Counted from the stretch's first letter, positions 1 through 9,250 are shown. The stretch: 64,000 bases of DNA from Hyphomonas sp. BRH_c22 (GCF_000961795.1 NZ_LADU01000054.1:18609-82608); one strand, 5' to 3'. Numbers and translations are program-made. Notes: generated by a model from the sequence alone, not told the origin.

Positions 1-1
1 C

Positions 2-34
2 GCCCGGTTCGTGGTGGACCTGCCGGCAATCTAG
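2..34 (+). CDS. C-terminal end of a truncated upstream gene, possibly a sensor histidine kinase
   Basis: Only the last ten codons are in the window. They read [10 protein letters not shown] followed by TAG at 32-34. The pattern of alternating hydrophobic residues ending in LPA resembles the end of the ATPase domain of sensor histidine kinases, but ten residues cannot establish this. If real, the gene is convergent with acs and the two stop codons overlap. It could equally be a chance open frame. Confidence 0.3.
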   Translation, partial: ARFVVDLPAI

Positions 35-1977
35 CGGTTCTGGCGGTTCTCGATCAGGTCGTTCACGACTTCCGGCTCTGCCAGTGTGCTCGTGTCTCCC
101 AGATTGGAAAACTCGTTCTCGGCGATCTTGCGCAAGATGCGGCGCATGATCTTGCCGGAGCGCGTCTTGGGCAGGCCCGGGGCGAACTGGATCAGGTCCG
201 GCGATGCAATCGGTCCGATCTCGTTGCGCACGTGCTGAACGAGGTTCTTGCGCAGCGCGTCGTCCACCTCAACGCCCTGGCGGAGCGTGACATAGGCATA
301 GATGCCCTGCCCCTTGATATCGTGCGGATAGCCGACAACGGCGGCCTCTGCGACGGCGTCATGGCTGACCAGCGCGCTTTCAACTTCAGCCGTACCCATG
401 CGGTGGCCGGACACGTTGATCACGTCATCCACCCGGCCGGTGATCCAGTAGAAGCCGTCCTCGTCGCGGCGGCATCCGTCGCCGGTGAAATAGTTGCCCG
501 GATAGGCGGTGAAATAGGTGTCGATGAAGCGCTGATGGTCGCCATAGACGGTGCGCATCTGGCCGGGCCAGCTGTCGGTTATGAGCAGGTTGCCGTCGGC
601 AGCGCCCTCAAGGGTCTGGCCTTCGGCATCGACCAGCGCGGGCTTGACGCCAAAGAAGGGATGGCTGCCTGCGCCTGGCTTCATGTCGGTCGTGCCCGGA
701 AGCGGCACGATCATGGTGCCGCCCGTTTCGGTCTGCCACCATGTGTCGATGATCGGGCAGCGCCCCTCGCCGACCGTGTGGAAATACCATTCCCAGGCTT
801 CGGGATTAATCGGCTCTCCGACGGTGCCGAGGAGGCGGATGGACTTGCGGGACGTCTTGTTCACCGGGCCTTCGCCCTCGCGCATCAGGGCGCGGATGGC
901 CGTCGGCGCAGTGTAGAAGATGGTGACCTTGTGCTTGTCGCATGCCTGCCAGAAGCGGCTGGCATCGGGATAGGTCGGGATGCCTTCGAACAGGACACTC
1001 GTGGCGCCGTTCGCAAGCGGGCCATAGACGATATAGGTGTGGCCGGTCACCCAGCCGACATCCGCCGAACACCAGAAGACATCGTCTTCCTTCAGGTCGA
1101 AAACATATTCGTGGGTCATGGACGCCCAGACGAGATAGCCGCCGGTCGTGTGCAGCACGCCCTTCGGCTTGCCTGTGGACCCGGACGTGTAGAGGATGAA
1201 GAGCGGGTCTTCGGCATTCATCGGTTCGGGCGGGCAATCGGCCGACACGGTGGCTCCGACCTCGTGCAGCCAATGGTCCCGGCCCTCGGTCATGCTGACT
1301 TCAGAGCCGGTGCGGCGGACGACCAGCATCTTCTTGACCATGCCATTGGCGATCTTCGCTGCCGCGTCGGCATTCACCTTGAGCGGCACCTTGCGCCCGC
1401 CGCGCACGCCCTCATCGGCGGTGATCAGCACTTCGGATTCACAGTCGACGATGCGGCCAGCGAGGGCCTCAGGCGAAAATCCGCCAAACACGATCGAATG
1501 TACCGCGCCGATGCGGGCACAGGCGAGCATCGCATAGGTCGCCTCCAGGATCATTGGCATGTAGATGGTGACGCGGTCTCCTTTCTTGACGCCAAGCTCC
1601 TTGAGGACGTTCGCAAACTTGCTGACGGCGACATGGAGCTGCTTGTAGGTGACCGTGAAGGTGTCGTTCGGGTCGTCGCCTTCCCATATGAAGGCGGGCT
1701 TGTCGCCGCGCGTTGCCAGATGGCGGTCGATACAGTTGGCCGACACGTTGAGCACGCCGTCCGAATACCATTTCACATGCAGGTCGCCGGTTTCCCACGA
1801 GACGTCCTTCACGACAGAATAGGGCGTCATCCAGTCGAGGCGCTTGCCATGCTCGCCCCAGAAGGATTCGGGGTCGGCAATTGAGGCTGCATACATCTCC
1901 CGGTATTTTTCCGGCGTCAGATTCGCCTTCGCGGCAAAATCGGCTGGAACGGGATATGTCTTGCTGGCGTCGCTCAT
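31..1977 (-). CDS. acs: acetyl-CoA synthetase
   Basis: AMP-forming ligase that turns acetate, ATP and CoA into acetyl-CoA, AMP and pyrophosphate in the cytoplasm. The 648 residues match the usual Acs length (about 650). The adenylation core shows the phosphate-binding loop [14 protein letters not shown] (near 265-280), the WWQTETGG motif, and [16 protein letters not shown]. The C-terminal lid has [11 protein letters not shown], whose last Lys is the target of regulatory acetylation in characterised Acs. The start at 1977 is supported by AAAGGAGAGG about 6 bases upstream. It lies downstream of a symporter and DUF4212 gene on the same strand, so the cluster reads as acetate uptake followed by activation. 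Confidence 0.97.
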   Translation of the reverse strand: MSDASKTYPVPADFAAKANLTPEKYREMYAASIADPESFWGEHGKRLDWMTPYSVVKDVSWETGDLHVKWYSDGVLNVSANCIDRHLATRGDKPAFIWEGDDPNDTFTVTYKQLHVAVSKFANVLKELGVKKGDRVTIYMPMILEATYAMLACARIGAVHSIVFGGFSPEALAGRIVDCESEVLITADEGVRGGRKVPLKVNADAAAKIANGMVKKMLVVRRTGSEVSMTEGRDHWLHEVGATVSADCPPEPMNAEDPLFILYTSGSTGKPKGVLHTTGGYLVWASMTHEYVFDLKEDDVFWCSADVGWVTGHTYIVYGPLANGATSVLFEGIPTYPDASRFWQACDKHKVTIFYTAPTAIRALMREGEGPVNKTSRKSIRLLGTVGEPINPEAWEWYFHTVGEGRCPIIDTWWQTETGGTMIVPLPGTTDMKPGAGSHPFFGVKPALVDAEGQTLEGAADGNLLITDSWPGQMRTVYGDHQRFIDTYFTAYPGNYFTGDGCRRDEDGFYWITGRVDDVINVSGHRMGTAEVESALVSHDAVAEAAVVGYPHDIKGQGIYAYVTLRQGVEVDDALRKNLVQHVRNEIGPIASPDLIQFAPGLPKTRSGKIMRRILRKIAENEFSNLGDTSTLAEPEVVNDLIENRQNR

Positions 1978-2098
1978 GTCGGGCCTCTCCTTTGGAACGT
2001 TTCTGACTGTTGCTTATAGGGAAGTCCGCAACTTGAGAAGTTTTCTAGCCAATTGCGGGCCGGATTAAAGCAAGTGCGGCAGGTCGGCATAAACCTGA

Positions 2099-2136
2099 CC
2101 CATTGGACTGTATCAGAAACGAGACAGTCCGATGGG
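2099..2136. repeat. imperfect inverted repeat between symporter and acs
   Basis: CCCATTGGACTGT (2099-2111) faces ACAGTCCGATGGG (2124-2136): five pairs, one mismatch, then seven perfect pairs, around a 12-base loop. It sits in the 190-base gap between the symporter stop and the acs start. No T-run follows on the minus strand, so it is not a classical intrinsic terminator. It may be an attenuating or mRNA-stabilising hairpin separating expression of the two genes, or an operator. Confidence 0.55.
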
Positions 2137-2167
2137 GTAAGTTCGGGCTCGGATAACCATCAAGACC

Positions 2168-3946
2168 TCAATCAACGGGCAGCATGCCCGCGTCCGCCAC
2201 GCCATGCGGCGACCGTGTGCCCGGCACGCGGATATCCTCGACGAGATCCTGGATGTCCTGTGGCGGCGCCTTGGTCATCAGCGAGACGATGATTCCGACG
2301 ACGAGGGCCACGAACATGAAGACAAAGCCGATGCCCTCAGGCGAAACGCCAAGGAACCAGTCAGACGCGGTCGATGCCTTTCCGGCGCCGAGCTTGAAGT
2401 GCCAGATATAGGCGAAGGTCGGCACGAGGCCGGTCAGCATCGCGGCGATGGCACCTTCCCGGTTCATGCGCTTCCAGAAGATGCCGAGGAATATGACCGG
2501 GAACAGCGAGGCTGCCGCAAGGCCGAAGGCGAAGGCAACGACCTGCGCCACGAAGGCGAGCTTGGCCGAATAAATGCCCATGAACCCGGCGGCGACAACC
2601 GCCCCCGCCGCCGCGACGCGGGCGATGCGCAGTTCGGTCTTGTCGGACATGCCCTTGAAGAAGGTGCGCCGGCAGAGATCGTGGCTGATCGCTGACGAGA
2701 TCACCATCAGGAGGCCCGCTGCGGTGGACAGGGCCGCAGCAAGGCCGCCGGCCACGACGAGGCCGATCACCCAGTCGGGCAGCTTGGCGATTTCAGGATT
2801 GGCCAGGACATAGATGTCATTGTTGATGGTCACCTCATTGTCGAGGCCATCCGGCGCGGCCGGGCCACGGATCTGCATCAGGCCATCGCCATTGATGTCG
2901 TCAAAGCCGACAAGGCCGGTCTTCTCCCAATTTGCAAACCAGGCCGGGCTGGGCGTGCCGCCGCGCTCGGTGATGGCGGCCGATTCGTCGTCATAGGCGG
3001 CCGCAGGCACGTAGGTCGTTTCATTGACGGAGCTGATGACGTTCAGGCGCGCAAAGGAGCCGACGGCAGGTGCAACTGTGTAGAGGAGCGCAATGAAGAC
3101 AAGCGCCCAGCCAGCCGAGAGGCGGGCATCGGATGCACGCGGCACTGTGAAGAAGCGCACGATGACATGCGGCAGGCCGGCCGTGCCGAACATCAGGGCC
3201 GCCGTGATGCAGAACACATCGAACATGGTCTTGTTGGTGCTGGTATATTCCGCAAAGCCGAGGCCCGTGACGGTCTCGTTGAGCTTCTGGAGCATGGAGA
3301 CGCCTTCACCCTTGATGTCGGAAATGAAACCGAGCTGGGGCACCGGATTGCCGGTCAGCATAAGCGAGATGAAGATGGCGGGGACGGTATAGGCGAAGAT
3401 CAGCACGCAATACTGGGCCACCTGCGTATAGGTGACGCCCTTCATGCCGCCCAGAACGGCATAGAAGAACACAATGCCCATGCCGACGAAAATGCCCGTG
3501 TTGAAGTCGACCCCCAGGAAGCGCGAGAAGGCGAGCCCGACACCGGACATCTGGCCTGCGATATAGGTGAACGACACGAACAGGGCGCAGATCACGGCGA
3601 CGACGCGGGCGGCGTCACTGTAATAGCGGTCGCCGACAAAATCCGGCACCGTGAATTTGCCGAACTCGCGCAGGAAGGGTGCGAGCAGGAGCGCGAGGAG
3701 CACATAGCCTCCGGTCCAGCCCATCAGGTAGACCGATCCGCCATAGCCAAGACCGGCAATCAGGCCTGCCATGGACAGGAAGGAGGCCGCCGACATCCAG
3801 TCCGCCGCCGTGGCCATGCCATTGACGACAGGATGGACGCCATGGCCGGCGACGTAGAAATCATTGGTCGAGCCTGCGCGGGCCCAGACAGCGATGCCGA
3901 TATAGAGGGCGAAGGTCGCGAAGACCCAGGTGAGTGTCCAGTCCAT
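2168..3946 (-). CDS. sodium:solute symporter, acetate/short-chain carboxylate type
   Basis: Integral inner-membrane symporter of the SSS family, 592 residues, with about 13 hydrophobic segments. The N-terminal region has the SSS pattern YVAGHGVHPVVNGMATAADW followed by MSAASFLSMAGLI. A long hydrophilic stretch near residues 300-380 (including DINGDGLMQIRG) is typical of the VC_2705-like subfamily that pairs with a DUF4212 protein. It lies 9 bases after that DUF4212 gene and upstream of acs, which supports acetate or a related carboxylate as substrate (inference). The ActP name is avoided because ActP pairs with the YjcH (DUF485) small protein instead. Confidence 0.9.
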   Translation of the reverse strand: MDWTLTWVFATFALYIGIAVWARAGSTNDFYVAGHGVHPVVNGMATAADWMSAASFLSMAGLIAGLGYGGSVYLMGWTGGYVLLALLLAPFLREFGKFTVPDFVGDRYYSDAARVVAVICALFVSFTYIAGQMSGVGLAFSRFLGVDFNTGIFVGMGIVFFYAVLGGMKGVTYTQVAQYCVLIFAYTVPAIFISLMLTGNPVPQLGFISDIKGEGVSMLQKLNETVTGLGFAEYTSTNKTMFDVFCITAALMFGTAGLPHVIVRFFTVPRASDARLSAGWALVFIALLYTVAPAVGSFARLNVISSVNETTYVPAAAYDDESAAITERGGTPSPAWFANWEKTGLVGFDDINGDGLMQIRGPAAPDGLDNEVTINNDIYVLANPEIAKLPDWVIGLVVAGGLAAALSTAAGLLMVISSAISHDLCRRTFFKGMSDKTELRIARVAAAGAVVAAGFMGIYSAKLAFVAQVVAFAFGLAAASLFPVIFLGIFWKRMNREGAIAAMLTGLVPTFAYIWHFKLGAGKASTASDWFLGVSPEGIGFVFMFVALVVGIIVSLMTKAPPQDIQDLVEDIRVPGTRSPHGVADAGMLPVD

Positions 3947-3955
3947 GATCGGCCC

Positions 3956-4222
3956 CTAGCCCTTGATGCCGAATTTGCGCTCGAGGCGCCGCATGGCGGT
4001 GCAATAATAGAAAATGAGGCCGACGAAGACGTAGATCGACCCCTGCTGGGCGAACCAGAACCCGAGGGGGGCGCCCCCGATGTGAAACTGGTCGAGCCAG
4101 CCCCGGAGCAGGATTCCCGCTCCGAACGACACTGCAAACCAGATGACCAGCAAGCTCACCGTCAGGCGGATAACCGCCTTCCAATAGGCTTTTCCGTCGA
4201 TTCCAACCGCCTTTTCCGTCAT
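3956..4222 (-). CDS. DUF4212 small membrane subunit of the symporter
   Basis: 88-residue protein with two hydrophobic segments (about 18-40 and 52-72). It contains the DUF4212 hallmarks YWKAVIRLTVSLLVIWFAVSF and GFWFAQQGSIYVFVGLIFYY, here split to keep them short. The family is found almost always immediately upstream of a VC_2705-type sodium:solute symporter, as here with a 9-base gap. It probably acts as a small partner of the transporter in the inner membrane. It is the first gene of the minus-strand acetate cluster and is divergent from rplY. Confidence 0.88.
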   Translation of the reverse strand: MTEKAVGIDGKAYWKAVIRLTVSLLVIWFAVSFGAGILLRGWLDQFHIGGAPLGFWFAQQGSIYVFVGLIFYYCTAMRRLERKFGIKG

Positions 4223-4315
4223 TGCTGCGTATGCTCCCCGGCTTTTGTGTTTTCCCAGTCATCCCGCAGAACCGCGCGATAGGCAAACAGGACTTGCCAG
4301 GGGTGCCGGCCCCGC

Positions 4316-4344
4316 TTGCCAGCGGAAGCCTGATCGCCTATAGG
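4316..4344 (+). promoter_or_regulatory. probable sigma70-type promoter of rplY
   Basis: TTGCCA (4316-4321) and TATAGG (4339-4344) are separated by exactly 17 bases, in the right orientation and about 90 bases before the rplY start. The -10 region lies in the perfect palindrome CGCCTATAGGCG (4335-4346), which might serve as an operator. No transcript evidence is available. Confidence 0.5.
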
Positions 4345-4435
4345 CGCCGACTGGAAACGACGGCGCAAGGCCGTACGTGTCAGGCTGTCACCGTCCGGGC
4401 GTCCGGCGGCGGACTTCAGGGCGAAAGGAAAACAA

Positions 4436-5089
4436 ATGTCCAAGAAACAGATTTCATTCAATGTCGAAGTGCGCGAGCGCACCGGCACCGGCGGCGCTCG
4501 TGAAGCCCGTAACAATGGCTTCGTGCCCGGCGTCCTGTATGGCGGCGGCGACAAGCCTGTTGCGATCAACCTGCGCCTCGCAGAAGTGCTGAAAGCCATT
4601 GAAACCGGCCACTTCCTGTCTTCGACCGCTACGCTGGTCCACAAGGGCGAAAAGCAGCTCGTGATCCCGCAGGCGATCCAGATGCACCCGATCACCGACC
4701 GTCCGGTCCACGTCGACCTGTTCCGCGTGACTGCCAACCAGAAGATCAAGGTCGAAGTGCCTGTGCACTTCAAGGGCGAAGACGTCTCGCCAGGCCTGAA
4801 AAAGGGCGGCACGCTCAACGTCGTGCGTCACAATGTCGAACTGCTCGTCCCAGCCGGTCACATCCCGGAATTCCTCGAAGCTGACGTTTCGAAACTTGAA
4901 GTCGGCGACAATATCAAGATTTCCGACATCAAGCTTCCATCGGACGCTGAACCAACGATCAATGACCGCGACTTCACGATCGCCACGATTGCCGGACGCG
5001 TCGCCGTCAGCGACACGGACGGGGACGAAGACACTGATACTGCTGAAGCCGAAGGCGAAGCAGCAGCTGAAGAAGGCGGCGAAGACTGA
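4436..5089 (+). CDS. rplY: 50S ribosomal protein L25/general stress protein Ctc
   Basis: Binds 5S rRNA in the large ribosomal subunit. The N-terminal L25 domain (1-95) carries RERTGTGGAREARNNGFVPG and HPITDRPVHVDLFRV. The C-terminal TL5/Ctc domain (about 100-190) follows. Length 217 is usual for the two-domain Ctc form. The last 25 residues are a strongly acidic D/E/A tail, common in alphaproteobacterial members. The start is set by GAAAGGAAAACAA just upstream. It is followed by pth, a widespread gene pair (rplY-pth) in proteobacteria. Confidence 0.96.
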   Translation: MSKKQISFNVEVRERTGTGGAREARNNGFVPGVLYGGGDKPVAINLRLAEVLKAIETGHFLSSTATLVHKGEKQLVIPQAIQMHPITDRPVHVDLFRVTANQKIKVEVPVHFKGEDVSPGLKKGGTLNVVRHNVELLVPAGHIPEFLEADVSKLEVGDNIKISDIKLPSDAEPTINDRDFTIATIAGRVAVSDTDGDEDTDTAEAEGEAAAEEGGED

Positions 5090-5175
5090 TCCGTTCGGTC
5101 TGGCGCAGCGTGCTTGGCCTGTTCGGGCCAGGCACGCGGCCAACCCCTGCACGGTCGCACGAGGGAGAACGCCCC

Positions 5176-5790
5176 ATGCTGATCCTCGCGGGACAGGGAA
5201 ACCCGGGCGCAAAGTATGCGGGCAACCGTCACAATGCCGGATTCATGATTCTGGACCGGATTCACGCCGAGTTCGGCTTCCAGCCGTGGCGCTCCAAGTT
5301 CGAGAGCCAGATTTCCGAAGGCACGATCGAGACCGCCGCTGGCCGGATCAGGACGCTGCTGGTGAAACCCGAAACCTTCTACAATGAATCAGGCCGGGCG
5401 CTGTCAAAGGCTGCGGCGTTTTACAAACTGTCTGCCGAGGACGTGGTCGTGTTCCACGACGAGATCGACCTGGCACCCGGCCGCCTTCGCATGAAACAGG
5501 GCGGCGGCCATTCCGGCAATAATGGTGTCCGGTCAATGATTGCGCACCTGGGCGAGAATGTCCGGCGCGTGCGTATTGGTGTTGGCCATCCCGGCGACAA
5601 GTCGCAGGTCATGCCTTACGTATTGTCGGACTTTTCCAAGGCGGACCAGGACTGGTTCGAGCCCCTTCAGAAGGCGATTACGGGCGCCCTGCCCTTTCTC
5701 GCAGCCGGAGACGACGAGCGCTTCCAGACCGAGGTGATGCGCCTGGCGCCGGCACCGAAGCACGATCCCAAACAGTCACAGCGCGGCTAG
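5176..5790 (+). CDS. pth: peptidyl-tRNA hydrolase
   Basis: Releases tRNA from peptidyl-tRNA dropped by stalled ribosomes. The start at 5176 (ATG) is chosen because GAGGGAGA lies just upstream and the protein then begins MLILAGQGNPGAKYAGNRHN, the normal Pth N-terminus. An upstream in-frame GTG at 5110 would add a non-conserved extension. The catalytic His is H19; the FHDEIDLAPGRLRMKQGGGH and SGNNGVRSMI motifs are present. 204 residues is the usual length. It follows rplY by 86 bases and ends next to a convergent oxidoreductase gene. Confidence 0.95.
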   Translation: MLILAGQGNPGAKYAGNRHNAGFMILDRIHAEFGFQPWRSKFESQISEGTIETAAGRIRTLLVKPETFYNESGRALSKAAAFYKLSAEDVVVFHDEIDLAPGRLRMKQGGGHSGNNGVRSMIAHLGENVRRVRIGVGHPGDKSQVMPYVLSDFSKADQDWFEPLQKAITGALPFLAAGDDERFQTEVMRLAPAPKHDPKQSQRG

Positions 5791-5791
5791 T

Positions 5792-6715
5792 TCAGGCGTC
5801 CAGCTTGGCGAGCGCGGCCGCTTCTGCTGCCTCCGCCATCGCGACCGCCGCAACCGCTCCATGGGCGGGCACCGGACTGCGGGCGAGCCCGAGGCAGGCT
5901 GCGTAGAAACCCTCATCAGCGGCGCCGAGCGGGTCTGGCAGGTCGGCAGCAATATCCACGCGCACTTCGTAAGGCGTGGAGTTCTCCAGCTTGCGTGTCA
6001 GGAAGTCGATCGCGATCTCGCCTGACGGATAGACCACACGCATGGTCCGCTCACGCACCTCAGCGGCCCGGCTGGCACGCAGCCGCGCCACGCCGCCACT
6101 TGCATAGGTGAATTGGGCGCTGGCCTCATCCAGATGCGCTGAATGCACCCGTTTGCCCGTGGCCATGACGCCGGTGAACTCCGTGCCAAGCATCATCGCA
6201 GCCAGGTCAAGATCATGGATCATGAGATCCCAGATCACGGAAACATCACCCGCCCGGTTTTCCGGCGCAGGCGGCCCGGCGCGAACGGATTCGATCAGCA
6301 ATGGTGTTTCCTCGATGGAGAGAACACCCATGGCGCGCGCCACAAAGCGTTCCTGATGGCCGACCTGAAGGATACGTCCGCGCGCGGCGGCTTCATCCGC
6401 AAGGCTGCGGGCTGCCTTGCCTGAGAGCGCCAGCGGCTTTTCGACCAGCACATGGCAGTGCGCCTCGATGGCCTCACGCGCCAAAGGCTCGTGGAAGGTA
6501 GCCGGAACCGCAATCACGATGGCGTCACACAATTCAAGAAAGGCGCGGTAGTCCGACGTGCCGGGGGCACCGAACGTGCTGGCAACGCGTTCGGCCCGGG
6601 CCTGGTCGATATCGTACACGCCCATGAATTCGGTCCGCGCCGACGCTGCCGCCTTCTGCGCGTGATAGTTCCCGAACACACCCGCGCCCGCGACGCCCAC
6701 TTTCAATTTGTTCAT
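5792..6715 (-). CDS. Gfo/Idh/MocA family oxidoreductase
   Basis: Predicted NAD(P)-dependent dehydrogenase of 307 residues. The N-terminal Rossmann fold shows VGVAGAGVFGNYHAQKA (about 5-21), then the family motif HVLVEKPLALS near residue 96. The central DLMIHDLDLAAMMLG matches the substrate domain, with the catalytic His region. ATG at 6715 is preferred over a TTG one codon upstream. The substrate is not predictable; many relatives act on sugars, inositols or UDP-sugars. It is divergent from an MDR oxidoreductase and convergent with pth. Confidence 0.88.
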   Translation of the reverse strand: MNKLKVGVAGAGVFGNYHAQKAAASARTEFMGVYDIDQARAERVASTFGAPGTSDYRAFLELCDAIVIAVPATFHEPLAREAIEAHCHVLVEKPLALSGKAARSLADEAAARGRILQVGHQERFVARAMGVLSIEETPLLIESVRAGPPAPENRAGDVSVIWDLMIHDLDLAAMMLGTEFTGVMATGKRVHSAHLDEASAQFTYASGGVARLRASRAAEVRERTMRVVYPSGEIAIDFLTRKLENSTPYEVRVDIAADLPDPLGAADEGFYAACLGLARSPVPAHGAVAAVAMAEAAEAAALAKLDA

Positions 6716-6892
6716 CAATCAGGCCCTCTGTCCCTGCGGACATGACACCGCATCGCGTCCTGCTGCAAGGGTTGCGGGCAGCATAGATTGCCACAGGCCG
6801 CAGCGGGCGCGACCGAAGATAATCGGCCCGCCCCCTTCACAGCCGCCATGTCACGGTCCACTTAAACGACAACGAAAATGGAGGAAATCACA

Positions 6893-7915
6893 ATGGCTAA
6901 ACTGAAATCGACTGAATGGGCCCTCGCGTCCCGCCCTGAAGGCATGCCCAAGCCGGCCAACTTCGCAAAGAAGACCGCTGAGATTGCCGAGCCGCAGGAC
7001 GGTGAGATCCAGGTGCAGAATGAATGGATGTCTGTTGACCCCTACATGCGCGGCCGCATGTATGACCGTGAAAGCTATGTGCCGCCTTTCCAGATCGGCG
7101 AGACGATGCAGGGCGGCGCTGTCGGCCGCGTGACGGCCTCTGCGCATCCTGACTACAAGGAAGGCGATCTTGTGTCCTCCATGCTGGGCTGGCGTACCGC
7201 CTGGGTGGCAAAGCCCGAGGCTGCCATGGTGCAGAAACTGCCCGACGTCGGCCTGCCCGAGAGCGCCTTCCTCGGCGTTGCCGGCATGCCCGGCCTGACC
7301 GCCTATGCAGGCCTCCTGCGCATCGCGGAGCTGAAGGAAGGCGACATCGTCTTCGTATCAGGCGCGGCTGGCGCCGTCGGCTCCACCGTGGTCCAGATCG
7401 CCAAGAACAAGGGCTGCACGGTGATCGGCTCTGCCGGCGGACCCGACAAGTGCGCCTTCGTGAAGTCGCTCGGCGCCGATCATGTCATCGACTACAAGAA
7501 AGCGGGTGGCTTTGCGGGCCTCGTGAAAGCCCTCAAGGACGCCTCGCCCAAGGGCATCGACGTCTATTTTGACAATGTCGGCGGCGACCACCTGACAGCG
7601 GCGATCGAGGTTGCCCGCCCGATGGCGCGGATGGCACTTTGCGGCATGATTGCCCAGTATAACGAGACAGGTACACCGGTCGGCCCGCACAATATCATCA
7701 TGGCGGTGGGCAAGCAGCTGAAGCTGCAGGGCTTTATCGTGTCGACACATGCCGACATGCAGCCGGCATTCTTCGCGGACATGGCGAAGTGGATCCCGGC
7801 CGGAAAGATGAAGTTCGAGCAAACTGTGATGGAAGGGATCGACAAGGCGCCGGAAGCCTTTATGGGCCTCTTCACAGGGGCCAACACCGGCAAGATGTTG
7901 GTCAAACTTACCTAA
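6893..7915 (+). CDS. NADP-dependent MDR-family oxidoreductase (PTGR/CurA-like)
   Basis: Medium-chain reductase without zinc ligands, resembling prostaglandin reductase, leukotriene B4 12-hydroxydehydrogenase and curcumin reductase CurA. Residues such as VDPYMRGRM and GVAGMPGLTAYAGLL are typical of that subgroup, and the nucleotide fold has VSGAAGAVGSTVVQIAK. The likely role is NADPH-dependent reduction of an enone or alkenal double bond. The ATG at 6893 is chosen because TGGAGGAA lies about 7 bases upstream; an ATG at 6878 overlaps that Shine-Dalgarno. 340 residues is a normal family length. Confidence 0.93.
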   Translation: MAKLKSTEWALASRPEGMPKPANFAKKTAEIAEPQDGEIQVQNEWMSVDPYMRGRMYDRESYVPPFQIGETMQGGAVGRVTASAHPDYKEGDLVSSMLGWRTAWVAKPEAAMVQKLPDVGLPESAFLGVAGMPGLTAYAGLLRIAELKEGDIVFVSGAAGAVGSTVVQIAKNKGCTVIGSAGGPDKCAFVKSLGADHVIDYKKAGGFAGLVKALKDASPKGIDVYFDNVGGDHLTAAIEVARPMARMALCGMIAQYNETGTPVGPHNIIMAVGKQLKLQGFIVSTHADMQPAFFADMAKWIPAGKMKFEQTVMEGIDKAPEAFMGLFTGANTGKMLVKLT

Positions 7916-7925
7916 CTCAAACTCG

Positions 7926-7955
7926 CCGCACCGCGTCTTCAGGGCTGCGGTGCGG
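7926..7955 (+). terminator. terminator-like hairpin after the MDR gene
   Basis: CCGCACCGC (7926-7934) pairs perfectly with GCGGTGCGG (7947-7955) around a 12-base loop, 10 bases after the MDR stop codon. No T-run follows, so it may be a weak or Rho-assisted terminator, or a 3' stabilising stem. Confidence 0.5.
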
Positions 7956-7972
7956 CCACGGAGACGCGAAAC

Positions 7973-8884
7973 ATGGCTCGGTTGTTCGATGCCTATATCA
8001 TGGTGGACTGGAGCGCGGCGACGAAGCCGGCGCTTGGCGCCAATTCAATCTGGATCGGCATCCTTGCCAAGGATGCCCGCCTGAAGCTGCAGTTCAAGGC
8101 GGTCAATATCGATACGCGGCTCAAGGCGCGCGAATTCCTGGAGGACATGGTCGCCAAGCTGACAAGGCGCGGCGACCGTATCCTGCTCGGCTTCGATTTT
8201 TCGCTCGGCTACCCAGCGGGGACCGCGAAGGCGCTCGGTCTCGACGTGGCGTCACAGCCTGCCTGGGCCGCCATGCACGCGCACCTTTCCAAGAAGCTGA
8301 AGGACAAGCCGGACAATTCCAACGCGCGCTATGCCATCGCCGCCGGGATGAACTATGCCATATCAAAAGGCCCGTACCCGTTCTGGGGAGCGCCTGCGCG
8401 CGACGTTGTCTCGACCCTGTCATCGACGAAGCCGGACTATGCGGGCCAGCCCCTGCCGGAGTTCCGCATCGTCGAGACGTATCTGCGGGACAAAAAGCTG
8501 GGCCAGCCAAAGTCTGTCTGGCAGCTTGCCTATACCGGGAGCGTCGGCAGCCAGTCGCTGACCGGCATTCCGCATGTCCATGCATTGCGAGCGGCCTGGC
8601 CGAATGCGCGGATCTGGCCCTTTGAAACCGGAACGGGTGAAATGACCGCCGATGACCTTGAAGGCATCGAGGTCGTCATGGCGGAAATTTACCCTGCCCA
8701 AGTGAAGGTAAAAGCCGAAAAAGGTGAAACACTCGACGAAGCGCAGGTTCGTGAGATCGCCCGTCATTATTCGCAACTCGACGAAAAAGGCCTGCTCGGA
8801 GGCGCGTTTTCCACAGGCAAATCGCTTGACGCGGGAAAAATCGAGCAGATTCAGGCCGAAGAGGGCTGGATTCTCGGCGTATAG
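7973..8884 (+). CDS. conserved protein of unknown function, RNase-H-fold-like (DUF429-like)
   Basis: 303 residues, soluble, no signal peptide. The N-terminus has DAYIMVDWSAATKP and, about 60 residues later, ILLGFDFSLGYP. Such spaced acidic residues following short beta strands resemble the RNase-H-like fold of DUF429 proteins. This is a visual comparison only. A C-terminal part is rich in charged residues and ends EEGWILGV. Relatives in alphaproteobacteria are sometimes labelled as cobalamin-biosynthesis proteins without support that I know of. It stands between the MDR gene and the HU gene. Confidence 0.6.
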   Translation: MARLFDAYIMVDWSAATKPALGANSIWIGILAKDARLKLQFKAVNIDTRLKAREFLEDMVAKLTRRGDRILLGFDFSLGYPAGTAKALGLDVASQPAWAAMHAHLSKKLKDKPDNSNARYAIAAGMNYAISKGPYPFWGAPARDVVSTLSSTKPDYAGQPLPEFRIVETYLRDKKLGQPKSVWQLAYTGSVGSQSLTGIPHVHALRAAWPNARIWPFETGTGEMTADDLEGIEVVMAEIYPAQVKVKAEKGETLDEAQVREIARHYSQLDEKGLLGGAFSTGKSLDAGKIEQIQAEEGWILGV

Positions 8885-8943
8885 CCTGTGTTTACTGGCG
8901 TTTCGGCGTGTTCACGCAAAACGAATCGTGGGCATGTCGGCGC

Positions 8944-8963
8944 AACGGCGGGGGATCGCCGTT
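8944..8963 (+). terminator. perfect hairpin between the 303-residue gene and the HU gene
   Basis: AACGGCG (8944-8950) pairs with CGCCGTT (8957-8963) around the loop GGGGAT, followed by TTAACTTA. It could end the upstream transcript or be part of the HU mRNA leader, since it lies 20 bases before the HU start. Confidence 0.45.
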
Positions 8964-8983
8964 TAACTTAGAGGAGAACCCCT

Positions 8984-9250
8984 ATGAACAAGGGTGAACT
9001 TACAAAGGCAGTTGCTGCCGAATCCGGCCTCTCGCAAAGCGAAGCTGGCAAGGCTGTTGACGCTGTTTTCGACACAATCGCTGCTGCAGCGAAGTCGCGT
9101 CAGCAAGTTGCAATCGCCGGCTTTGGTACGTTCGCGGCCAAGACCCGCAACGCACGTGAAGGCCGTAACCCGGCGACTGGCGACAAGATCAAGATCCCGG
9201 AAAAGACATCCCTGGCTTTCAAACCAGCCACGGCTCTGAAAGACCTCTAG
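8984..9250 (+). CDS. hup: HU family DNA-binding protein
   Basis: Small nucleoid protein of 88 residues that binds DNA as a dimer without strong sequence preference. It begins MNKGELTKAVAAESGLSQSE and has the HU/IHF signature GFGTFAAKTRNAREGRNPAT in the beta arm, ending FKPATALKDL. The strong Shine-Dalgarno GAGGAGAA lies about 8 bases before ATG. HU rather than IHF is favoured by overall length and the RNAREGRNP arm. It stands alone on the plus strand and is convergent with the MATE gene. Confidence 0.95.
   Translation: MNKGELTKAVAAESGLSQSEAGKAVDAVFDTIAAAAKSRQQVAIAGFGTFAAKTRNAREGRNPATGDKIKIPEKTSLAFKPATALKDL

Noticed and set aside
232..1884. 550-residue plus-strand frame opposite acs
   Set aside because: It is the antisense shadow of a well-conserved acetyl-CoA synthetase; high G+C coding sequence often leaves long open frames on the other strand. 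No family resemblance or Shine-Dalgarno.
3167..4282. 371-residue plus-strand frame opposite the symporter and DUF4212 genes
   Set aside because: Very rich in H, R, D, E and G as antisense frames are; spans two real genes and the intergenic region.
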